From: Nereocystis luetkeana
Taxonomy: Eukaryota; Sar; Phaeophyceae; Laminariales; Laminariaceae
Direction: 5' to 3'
Assembly (NCBI GenBank): GCA_031213475.1
Contig: JARUPZ010000020.1
Coordinates: 9,475,562-9,539,561, forward strand
Length of the DNA: 64,000 nt
The position numbers and the translations under genes were made by a program. A model generated the notes under the pieces. It made no database searches and was not told the DNA's origin. It worked only from the letters and a program-made list of their open reading frames with translations. Below, piece after piece: positions 13,201 to 25,200 of this stretch. Position 1 is the first letter of the stretch. The number at the start of each line of letters is the position of its first letter.

Positions 13201-16200
13201 TGCTAATACTCATTCCTTCTGGTAGTTGTTTCTTCTGGCAACATTTGCTGCTGGTAACCGCTGATGTTAGTATTGTTAGCCGTTTTTTCTTGTGACCGTT
13301 GCTGATGGTTACCAATACTGCTGGTGACCGTTGCTGCTGATAATCGCTGATGGTAGCCGTTGCCGCTGGTAGCCGTTACCGCTGACAGCCTTTGCTGCTG
13401 GTAGGTGTTGCAGCTGGCAACCGTTGCTGCTGGTAGTTGTTGCTACTGATCTTTCCTCGGAGTCGTTCATGGTTATCTTTGCTGGCAACCGTTGCTGCCG
13501 ATAACGGTTACTTCTGGTAGCTGTTGCCGCTGATACTCCTTCCTTCTGGTAACCGTCGCTGCTGGCAACCGTTTCTTCTGGTACCCGTTGCTGCTTGCCG
13601 CCGTTCATTTTATTAATAGTAACCTTTACCTTTCAACTTCTGGTGGCTGTTGCTGCTGATAACGGTTGACGTATACCGTTCTTACTGGTAACTGTTGCTG
13701 CTGGTCGCCGTTCTTATTGGTAACCCTTTCAACTTCTGGCGACTGTTGCTGCTGATAACGGTTGACGTAAACCGTTGCTACGGGTAACCGTTGCTGCTTG
13801 TGGCCGTTGTGCTGGAGGTCGTTGCTGCTGCTAATTATTGCTGCCGGTAACCGCTGCTGGCAACGCGGTAACCGTTGCTGCTGATAACTATTCCATACCT
13901 CGGATGACAGATGATGATCTATCTGATCTGTCTACAGATTGATGATCTAGTTCCTCACCTGCCGTTGTGGGAGGTGCGGGATCTGCATAGTACAGATTCA
14001 GCGCGGGGAACATGGCGCTAGATCATGCAGATTATGCGGACCCCACCCCGCAACACGAGCTAGATCTTACAGTATAGATCGGGAATGTATGATCTATCTG
14101 CCTTGAAAGACCCAGACCATGAAATGGGAATCGACCATCTGTACGAAGATGTCAACCTTTCCTTATGGTAACCCTTCAATCTGTTGACCGTTGACGCAAG
14201 CCTCTCACACGCCGGACAGCTCCTAACCAGCCGCTATGCTATTTTCTGTAGGCTCCCAGAAGACGTGTGCTTGAAGTAGATCATGCAAATCACACGGCCC
14301 CCACCAGGCTACGTGAGCTATACAGATCGGTACATACCAGGGGTTTCTCTGCGCGCTGAAATACCTAGACTACGAATCCAGGGATCAATCCGCCGCGAAA
14401 TATCTACAGTAGATCGTTAACTGGGGATCGATGATCTGTCCGATGATTCGTGTGGAACATCGCGCAGGTGATGGTGACGCTCGCTGAGGCCGGCCGGCCC
14501 AAGGAGGTCCTAGTACTGTGGCGGCAGCTGGTGTGCGTGCAAGGGCTGGGTTCGGTGGACATCAAGCCGGAAACCTACGCTCTTACCATCCGATCGGCGA
14601 CGAAGCTTCGCGCGTGGGAAGAGGTGGAGACGATCCTCGGCATGATGGAGGTAAAGGAAGTGGTGTGGGAGGGGTGGGGGAGGAGGAGGGGGGGGGGGAG
14701 GGGGCGCCCTAATTTGGGGGGGGTGTGTGCTCGATAGGAGAGATGTACTCCATCTCATGCATGGCCGTAGTCGTAAGACCGTAGACCGTCGCATCCCTAC
14801 ATTGCCGGGAAGGAGCATGTCGGGTTTTCACCCACCAGGCGTACTGTTTCGTTGCTTGCCTTAGTCATTTGACCATCGACCAAGACGGTGGGGGAGGGGT
14901 GCTCATTTGTTGCCTGCCTTGCAGTAGTCGTTTGGCCATTGATCGCGCATCTCTTTCGAGACGGAGCACCGGTCCTACTCCTAAGAGAGACACCTCCAAC
15001 GGTTGGGCGCTCGTTGCGTTCGCTCCATGTACTACGTACCAGGCAGAGTATTTTTGTGGGGAGGGGGGGCATACTTGTGTCGTGCATGGCCGTAGTCGTA
15101 TGACCATAGGCCCTCGCATCTCTACAATGCGGAGGCGAAGCTACGTCGGGGGGGGGGGGAAGTTGAGGGGGCAAGGAGGGGTGTGATGAACCCTTTTCTT
15201 ACCGCAGTCCCGTTTCGGGGACAGACTCGTCAAATTTCAAGTAGTCCGTCCTAAACCCGGACTGCAGTCCTAAAAGGGAGGGGTGGGATGGGGAAGCGCG
15301 GCGTGAGATGAGGCGGGGTAGGCTTGAGTTTGGGCGAAAGGGAGAGCGGAGTAGGGTGGGGCGGGGTGTAGCGTGACAACCATCTGCGAGAGGTGTTTTT
15401 GCCGCGTTCGGGGATCTGTTCGGGATAGGACTGAGGTCAGCTGCGGGTTGCTCGCTTGTGCCCTCTTGTTTGCCGAGCTTCGCTTGCTCGCTCGCTTGCT
15501 GGTGGTGTTTTTGTTCATTTCTCGGTGTGGGTGGCACGCCCGGGGGAGCCTACACGAGTGTCTCTGGCTCGTGTAGAACCTCAGCCCTGCCCTGTTGGTA
15601 GTTCACCTTTGTGTTGGGGTGCTCATCACAATGACAGGAGCGTTCGATGCCCATCGACAACTACCTCCACATCGCGGTGGTATAGCCACACAGGCCCATA
15701 CGGGACGAGGATGGCGTTGAGTGCGCACGGACACATTTGTATAACCAATAAAAAATAATAGACAAGCTTAAGTAGAACACACAAGATGGAAGACAGCCAC
15801 ATGCGCCAGAAAAAAACAAAGAAACGAACAAACAAACGCCGGTCAGACCGACGCATATTTTGTTTTTAACAGATACAAATTCAAACTAAAGAAAAATCCC
15901 ATAGACATGTCTTACGGGGGACCATAGTAAATAGGACCTACGGTACACACAAGAAACAATATATTTACCCATTTTTGCTGTTGTATTCTGTCTCTCTACC
16001 GTAGATCATTAAATGTAAGATGAGGCTCCTGCGCCGGGCAGGAGGTCTCGTCTGCTATATTCCCCCCGCGCTGAGTAGACTAGTGTATCACGTACTCTGC
16101 GCGGGGTTAGTACCTGTAAATGATCTGGGTATACAAGAATGAGAATACTACAGTAATCCTACTGCCGGGTGGGTGGGATGGTCTCATGAAATGTTGCGAC

Positions 16201-19200
16201 CAACTCTACTCCCGAGGTTTCGGGAGCGAAAAGAAGAACTGACCTCGTTGCGATACAAATTCCGAGACATTTCGATATCATCGATGATTCCATTATTTGT
16301 GATAAATTTGAGCCCATCGATTGGATCGCCATTTTACGAAGAATATTTGGTCCTATTTACTATGTTCCCCTGGTAAAACACAAAAAATTGAACAGACACA
16401 GTTTGGACGACGACGGTTTCACACCGGCACTTTTCTATTTTTCAAAACCAATTAAATCAAGGGACATATTTGTGAAAATATAACTTCAATACTTCGTACA
16501 ATGCGGGTACTACTAATATGTTTCAGGTATCAACGCGCACAAATCTAAAACCTCCGTAAACAAACAACACAGGCGCGCTCGATGCCCATCGACGACAACC
16601 TCTACCTAGCGGTGATGGGACCGCGTTCGCTCCTGCGGGATAAAAGTGATGTTGAGCGGGTCCTGAAGTTCGTCGGGGAGCTGGAGAGGCGCAGCGGGGC
16701 TACCATGGCGCCGGCCCTGCAGCTGCAGCTGGCGGTTGTGTGTACTTCGGCGAAGATGTACGAGCGGGCGACGCCGCTCTTCGAAGTTGCGGTAAGGAGT
16801 GATATTTGCGGGGGGGGCGGGCGGGCCGCCGGGAGGGGGGCGTGCTCATGTTTTGCTTGCCTCAGCCATTTGACCATTGTCCACACCTCCCTTTCCAGAC
16901 GGAGCAACGTTCCCAAACCTAGTAGAGACACCTACAACAGTTTGGCGCTCATTCCCTGGTACGTTGTTTCCATGTATTTCATCGGGGTTTTTTGCCAATC
17001 GTATCCCCTCCCTGTTTCGCCGCCTGTGGCCACCATCCTAGAAGGGGGGGAGGCTCATGTCACGCATGCCCGTAGTCGTATGGCCATAGACACTCGCACC
17101 CCTACAACGTCGTGATGGAGTCGGTCGGGTTTTCAACGGGGGGGAGTGGGATTGGGAGGGGGGGGGGGGTACTCTGTTGAGTTTGGTCTGCCCCAAAAAA
17201 AAGGCGGCTGTATTGGTGGGCCCTTTTCCAATATGTACGGGAAGGCGTTGACTCTCTCCTCGAGCGGTAGTGAGGCTTGTTACTATGGCCGGGGGGAGGT
17301 CCCATTACAATCTGGGAGAAGGGATCTTTAAGTTGGTAGGCTGTTCAGGTACTTTGGTTCCTGTTGGGATCAAGGTACGGGCGGAGACCCAACCCAACCC
17401 CTGACTCTAGCCCTAACCCCGACCCCAAACCGCAACCAAAACGGGTCAAAACTGCCCATAAACGCGGCTGCGCCGCGTTTGCATCGAACCAGGAATTTCT
17501 CAGCTGCGGACGACGATTCCGAAGTGCAGACCGCGCTAGGCAATTTTCAAGTCAAAAACACCCCTAAAGATCCCTTCTCCCAGATTGCTAAACCTGCTTG
17601 CCGGGGGGGGAGTCGAGGTTTGGGTTTTTGCGGGGGGCACGGGGGGGGGGGGCTAGGAGGTGGAGGGGGCTACTATACCCCATCCTGTCTACGTAGGTCT
17701 CGGAAATAGGAGTGGGTGTCGAGCATTGTTGTTTTCGAGTACCGAACTGACAAACGCACAAACTGTCCTCCATTACGAGTATGTATTCATAACTAACAGA
17801 CAGGCAGACGCACAAACAAAACCTTTCCCTCCTCTGCCCTCCTTCGCCCTTTGGGCTGAAACCATCTCAGCAAAATGCGGAGGTGCGGATAAGCGGGTAC
17901 CGCAAGCAGGCCCTGGTCCAGAATCTCGTCGGGCTCGGGAGGCACGAGGCCGTCAGGGCCGCCTGGAGCGAGAGCACTTCCAAGGTGGGGCAAAACTTCC
18001 ATGGCGCTGTTTCGCACTCCGCCGCGGTTAATCCCCTTCAGACTCGAAACTCGATAATGACGTAAGACACGCGCTTACCGCATTTCAGGTCACTGTACTT
18101 GAACCAAGCCAACCCCTCTCGGACTACCCTTCTGGTGTGGGCACCGGCCGCTAGGAACTAGACTCATATTTCGGTTTCGGTATACAGCAGTGCGGTATCA
18201 ACAGGGTTGGTAATTTAGTTGCGTATCAGCAGAAACAAATCTACAGCAGTGGCTGAAAACTGAAAAAAGTAGTATTTCGTGCGGGTAATCGAGTAAGAAA
18301 GGACTGCAGTCCCGACTTGTGGACAAAATACTTGGAACTTGACGGGTTTGCCCCGCAAAACGGCGCTGCACTCCTAAAAAGCGGGTGCACGTGAAAAACA
18401 AGTCCGACACTCCACTGTAATACCCATTCCCGTGGCGCAGACAGGGAGGGGGAGGGGGGCGGGCGTACTTATTCGTTGCTTGCCTTATTAATAGTCATTT
18501 AACCATTGACCACGCATCGCTTTCGAGACGCAGCACCGTTCCTACCCCTAGTAAAAACACCTCCAAAAATTGGGCGCTCTTTACAGCGGGGGGGGGGGTG
18601 TACTCATTATCATGCATGGCTCTTTACTGGGGGCGGGGTATACTAAAACGAATTGAAAAAACGAAAACAAAAACCACCACGTACTGCTGTTTTATGTTTT
18701 GTTAACTTTGTGCAGAAATCCTACTCTTACTGTTTTTTTTTTTTGTTTTGACACTTCTAGGAGCATGGTGTCGTGTGCCCGCCCCTGTATGAGGAAGCAA
18801 ATATTCGTATACCAGGTATATACCAGGTACTGGTGAGGGTTGTTTATGTTCGTGTTTGTGTTTGTGTATGTGTCCTGTGTCCTGTATGTTTGGGTGCGTG
18901 CTTCTCGGTGCATGTGTCCTGTGTGTTTAACCTCCTGCGTTTTATTTTTTTGTGTTTTTACTGCTTCCTGCTGCTGTTGCTACTAATATTGCTGCTGCTG
19001 CTGCTTCGTGCTGCTACTGCTGCTGTTATTGCTGCTGCTGCTTTCGCTGCTGCTTCCTGCTGCTGCTGCTGCTGAAACTGATGTTGTAACTGCTTGCTGC
19101 CGTTACTGCTTCAATTACTGCTGCGGTTGCTGCTGCTGCTGCTGCTGCTGCTGCTTCTGCTGCTGCGGTTGCTTCTGCTGCTGCTGCTTGATGCTGCTAC

Positions 19201-19222
19201 TGCTTCCTGCTGCTGCTGCGGT

Positions 19223-19265
<43 letters not shown>

Positions 19266-22200
19266 TGTTTATCTCTGCTGCTGCTGCCTCTGCTGATGCT
19301 GCTGCTGTTTGTTTATCTCTGCTGCTGCTGCTGCCTCTGCTGCTGCTGCCTCTGCTGCTGCTGCCTCTGCTGCTGCTACTTTCTCTATTGTGTCCCCCTG
19401 CTATTGCTGTTGCTTTGTGCTGCTGCTGCTATCATCCCACTGCTGCTGCTGCTTGCTTATCTCTGCTGCTGCTACTACTTTCTTTGCTCCTCCCCCCTGC
19501 TTTGTGCTCCTGCTATCATACCACTGCTGCTGTTGCTGCTGTTGCCTGAGAAGGACCGGAAGGAGTACATCGGGTCGATGTACCTGCTCTTCATGACGGC
19601 GGCAGAGAAACTGGGGGACGTCGACTGGGCCTTGCGATTGCACCAGACTTGCCTCAAGGAGGGCAAGAAACCTAGCCGCTGGTTTCACCCCATCGCAGTA
19701 AAAATGCTAGCAGAGGCAGGGAGATTGAGAGAAGCCGCCGATATCGCTGAGGTGCTTTTTTTTCTCATCTCTCACGTAGTCCGATACCTGCTGGTACCCG
19801 ACGATATCCCTGAGATGGATTATTTTTGTTTTCTCGCACGTAGTCCGATACTTGGTACCTGGTACCGGGTATGTTTTATTGCCCGATATTTTATTCCGCC
19901 ATCTCTGTAAACATAATCCCCATTTGATTTCTGATTTGGACATCAAACATTGCTTATATCCCCGGCTACTAGGAGCGTACACGGTGCGTGGTTAAGAAGC
20001 CCCCACAGTGCGGGTGGCGGCGCATGTAGGTTGAGAGAAACCTCCGATATCGCTATGGTGATCAGTCGCTCTCTTTCGAGTACAGTTGTTCGTTTTTTTT
20101 TGCTTGTGTCGGATACCTACATGAAGAAACAGCTCGTTGGTTTCTAACGGTGAAGATGCTGGTGTAGGCACTGAGCTTGAGAGAAGTTGCCGACACCGCT
20201 GAGGTGAACTGTTTTTTTTCCCTCTCTGGGGTAGTCCGATACATGATATGTTTTTGTGTCCGATAATTCATACCAGGTACCAGGTATCACTGTGCACGCA
20301 AATGTAAGGACCGGTTGGTCTTCGCATTAACGTATAAATGGTCCTTATATTTCCGTCCAGGGTGGTACGTCGAAGTGTAGTGTATGGTTACGAATCCCAC
20401 ACGTTTGTTCCATCCCACCGCCGCTGCGATAGTGACGGGGGGCAGCAGGTTCAGAAAAGCCGCCAGATATATCTTTGCGTTGGTTAGTTTTTTCTCTCTC
20501 AAGTCCAAATTTGGGGAGGGCGGAGAAGAACCTACTACCAGTACGTATGTGAGAGCCCGGATCTGAGTTACGAGTAGGAACGAACAGGGGCGAGAAGGTC
20601 GAGCTTAACAGATGGGATGAAGGAGCGATGACAACAACTAACCGAACGCGTGGTGGGTACCTCAACCCTTCTAGTGCTTCAGTCTCGTTTTGGGGACAAA
20701 CTACTTTGAGTTTTTGTCTGGTTCGCCCCTAAAACGGGACTGCAGTCCTAAAGGGGTTGAGAGCGTTGAATTCGCACGGGGATGCGATCGTTTTCGGCGC
20801 TCGTTTTCTCGACAGCGGTAACGCTTGTTTGTTGAAGCCGGAAAAAAATGTGTTTTCGCAAGGCTCTTGTTCGGTGTTGGCAACCTTAACCTTCCCCTTC
20901 CGGGAACATCGAGCGCTAATAAAAGATCGTAGCACCACTGTTCTGCGAGCTGCAAGGCCCCTCGCGGTATCTGTGGAACCATGTTGGAAACTTACATAAC
21001 TCGAACAGCTCATGATCTAGATCATCTACACTTGAAGCAGTTCCTCACCTGCCGTTCTGAGGTGCTGTGCAGGGTCTGTATACCTGGTGTTATGGCACAT
21101 ACCCAACCCAGGTAACTTGTCCTGAATCGCGCAGATTACACGGTTCCCACCTGACAACGTGAGCTAGATCATACAGATCATACAGATCAGGGATCTATCT
21201 ATCTTCCCTGAAAAGTCTTGGTCTTCGAATGGGAATGATCTGTGGATGATTTGTAGATGTTCTTCAGAGGTGTGTGAATTTGTAAAATAGACATTGCGTA
21301 GACCCAACGATTTTGGGTAGCTCCTCTACAATATTTTGGCGCCGAACTGCAACCCCAGCTATAGAACGACTCCAAGGTGGTCATCGTGTGGGCATCGCGT
21401 GTCTCGCGGCATTTGTCACGAGTTCTGTTTACAGGGTTGCTCGCAAAAAAACAGAAGCGACACCACACTCGTGAAAAATGATCACGGTCAAAACAATCAA
21501 TGGGGTGGGATTTTACGGACGGAACTGTGAAGGAACATTTTATTTCATTGGTTGCATTTTACTTGGCTTCAAGCCCCTCTGCATGAAAACGATCGCTATC
21601 CTAGGAGATAGGAGGTGGCCACAGGTGGCGAAGCAGGAAGGGGATAAGAATAGCAAAACGTCTCTATGGAAGATAAGGAAATAACGTTATGAACGCCCAA
21701 CCGTTGGAGGTGTCTCTTACTAGGAGTAGGAACGGTGCTCCGTCTCGAAAGGGATGCGTCGTCAATGGTCCAATGACCTAAGGCAAGCAACAAATGAGTA
21801 CGCCCCCTGTCTGAGTCTCGCAAATGCGTAGAGGGGTGTCGGATTTTTTTCTTCTTTCTCTTGTGCACCCTTGGTGTATTGCAGGAGTCTTGGACCTTGC
21901 ATGCATTCATCCTTCCGAGCAGGCGGGCTGGCTCATGGCCTAGTACATATCGCAGGCCGTCTATCTGTGACGGGTGGTACGTAATTCGTCCGTTTTTGTT
22001 TGTTTTTTTCTTATCCCGCAGACTTTGCGAGCAAGCACCCACCACAAGCTTCCCCCGGAGAGCTACAACATCCTGTGTCGGTGTTGCATGGAGGAGGACG
22101 ACAAGGAGCTGGTGGTCCAGATTGTCCAGGTGATGATACTGCTGCTACTGCTTCAAGAGTACTTGGTCATGGTTGTTCGTGATGGTGGTGGTTTGTGGTG

Positions 22201-25200
22201 TTGGTGTTGCTGCTACTGCTTGTGGTTGCTCTTGTCCCAGGTGGTGTTGCTGCTGCTGTCGCGTTTGTCGGTGTTGGTGGTGGTGTTACCTCTGTGGTTG
22301 TTGTTGGTGTTGGTGGTTGTGTTGCCGCTTTTGTTTTGTTGTTCGATGGTGTTGTCAAGGGTACACGAAGAAACTAAAAAAAAAACGCACCCCCGCACTC
22401 TTTTTTTTTTTTCGAGTCCCAGACAGGGGAAGGTTAAAAAACGAAACTGAAGAAAAAACATATTTTATTCAGTTTCAGACGAAATATCCCAACCCGCTAT
22501 ACAGTTTGTTTTGAATTCCGACATCGTGGCGAGGTTTCTTTTTTTTGTTTCGTGCACCCCTGATGTTGTTGTGTTGCTCGTTCGTGGTGGAGGTGGTGGT
22601 GATGGTGGTGGTGGTGATGTTGCTGCTGTTGTTTACGTTGCAGGTGCTGTTTGCTGCGGCTGGTGTTGTTTTTTGTCGGTGCTGGTGATGGTGTTGCTGT
22701 TGTTCGTGATGGTGGTAGTGGTGCTGTTGTTGTTGGTGCTGGTGTTGGTGATGGTGTTGCTGTTGTTCGGGGTGGTGGTGGTGGTGGTGGTGGTGGTGGT
22801 GGTGGTGGTGGTGGTGGCGGCGGCGGCGTTGCTGCTGGTGTCGCCGTCGATGGTGTTTAGTGCCGTTTTAACCTTTTAGTGCAAAACTGCAGTCAGTCCC
22901 GTTTTTGGGAGAAACCAGTCAAATTCCAAGTAGTTTCCCCCCAACACGGGACTGCGGTCCTACAAGGGTTTATGTGTAGTCCGTTGTCACGATCAAGGCA
23001 GGCTCCACTAATTCTGGACGGGGAAGCTCCGAATAAACCAGCTATCTTTCATGCGACACGCAGGAGGGCGGGATTTTCTGGTGGCAAATTCCACCAGAAA
23101 ATGCAGTCCCCCTGCGTAGTGTGAGTAGTCTGTACCCGAAACGTGGGTGGAGTTTTGTTACGGAAAGGGTTAAGATATATGTAAGTGCGGATCTGACCGA
23201 AGATTTATACCGAATAGAAACGATCACCATGACCATGAAGTGCGATATAACCGTATTGCAACTGTATCCACGTAAAATTTGGGGAGATAAGCTACTCGTA
23301 CGTGGACCTTTTGTGTGGGGTCTCTTTTTCCCTTTGGACCCGCACGAGGCCTGCCTGATTTATAGCAAAGAGGGGAAACTTGATCCAAAACGCGACTACG
23401 ACTACAGCAACCATTGTGGCCACTGCGTGATTGCGGGATGACGCGGATGAGTGTCCGAGTTCCGCTGCGGGGAGTCTCACGGCAGGACCGGGTGCAGCAT
23501 GATCCTCTACCCGCGTGTAGTGCTGGTGGCTGCCCTCTGGTCGAAGACGATTGACACCACCAAAGGTGCCAATCCTTGTTCCGGTCGCTCATCTTCAACA
23601 CCCAGAGGCGTTACGCTCCGAAAACAAAGTCCCCTCTTTTTTTTACCTCGTACACATTCCAGGCATGACAAATAGTGCGTTCACCAAAAACAAAAGTGTG
23701 TGGAGTTTCTACTGGGGCCAAAATCGGAACTGACCGAATGTTTACCGAATTAAAACGACTGGCAGGAAATGCGCAGGGGCAAGGGTGCCCTCTACCTGCC
23801 GCCCCCGGGGGCACTGGGCTTCGTGGTAGCCGCGTTCATCGACCAACGACGATCGTCGGAGATCCTGAAACTGTTCGAGAGGATGCGGGCACAGGTGCGC
23901 GTTACTTCCCGCGCTATTCATAGCGCCTTTGGGACACTGGATAGAGTAGGAGAGCACGCGTCGGACTGATCACACGATCTATCTATCTGATATGTATGTC
24001 TACTGTAGAGCCTCTAGATCACGACCCTAAGTTTTTTACATGCCGTGCGGGATCTGTGTATAGTACAGATCCAATCAGGGTCCTGTACGTGGATCATGGA
24101 GGTTATACGAACGGTTCCCACCCGGCAACATATGATCTGCTCGTATGTGGATCGAGCATCTATCGTAAAAGTGAGAATCGACAATCTCGACCGCAAACGC
24201 GGGAATCGAGATTCTGCTCTTCCAAGTGTCGGAAGCGGCTTGACGATTTATCGGGGGGTAGCTTGCCACTTACCAGGTATTCGAGAACATGGTTGAGGTT
24301 CGCGTGGTACCAGGTGAATAGGACGACTGTAACCCTGATCGCAACCCTGGGCCAAATCAGACCCGATCGACCTTTGGTGTGTGCCAACCATTTTTTCGAA
24401 TATGTGGTGAAAAAAAAAGAGGTATTATTGCTATATTAAGGCGAACACGCTGTTGGTGCATGGGAGAAATACTCAGAAAGCGTTGGAGCGCGAGTGCTTG
24501 AGTCTAAAAGAGGCACGGGGAAACCACCGGAGGGGGGTGTTCCTGTGGTACGTTGGCTTATTTACCATTTTCCAAGTGGGCCGGCGCCCCCGATCGTATA
24601 GTGGTTCAGACCATGTCACTGATGCGCCAAGGTCATGCTTTCGAGTCCAGCTATGACGTTTTTTTCTTTTTTTTTAATTGTGAAAAAGAAAATGCGGAAA
24701 ACGCCAGCGTGGTTTTTTGCCATAGATCGACGCGAGTGGAAGAGGGAAGAAAATGCTGAATTGTTCTTGCGATAAAAATGAAGGCACGTAGCGTAGTGGA
24801 GAGGGGGGGGGGAGAAAAAAAAAGCATGCCATGTATGTGACCCCGAATCTGAGTTACTACTGGGGGAGAGGGAAAAGTAGGGCGAGAATCACCGATAGGA
24901 TGGAAAAAAGAAGAGAAAAAATGGTACATGAAAACATCAGCGTCGGTTGTACGAAGTAACCCGGAGCTTCGGGGGTAGGGTTTTATAGACGGAGCAAGCA
25001 ATGCCCGAAGTTGGATGCTATTACCGGGGAGCGCAGCAATACCACTATGTTCTGAATTATAGGGATCATTTGAAAAGGGTCCTTACACTTTGAGACAGAG
25101 TGGTACACAGTTATGATAACCAAATATGGTGCGTAACTCATAGGCAGCAGAGCTTTTTACCACTAATTCGAGGTTTTGGTCTGATTGGCTTAGGATCGGA

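Noticed and set aside
12738-13608. Several - strand frames rich in Gln, Ser and Asn
   Set aside because: They are by-products of the GACCGTTGCTGCTG minisatellite.
19008-19910. 300-residue open frame
   Set aside because: Most of it is CTG/TGC repeat read as Leu, Cys and Ala. Only 19551-19751 has non-repetitive PPR sequence, which is annotated as an exon.
22511-22879. Open frame rich in Val, Leu and Gly
   Set aside because: It is a GGT/TTG microsatellite translation, and other frames across the same tract are also open.
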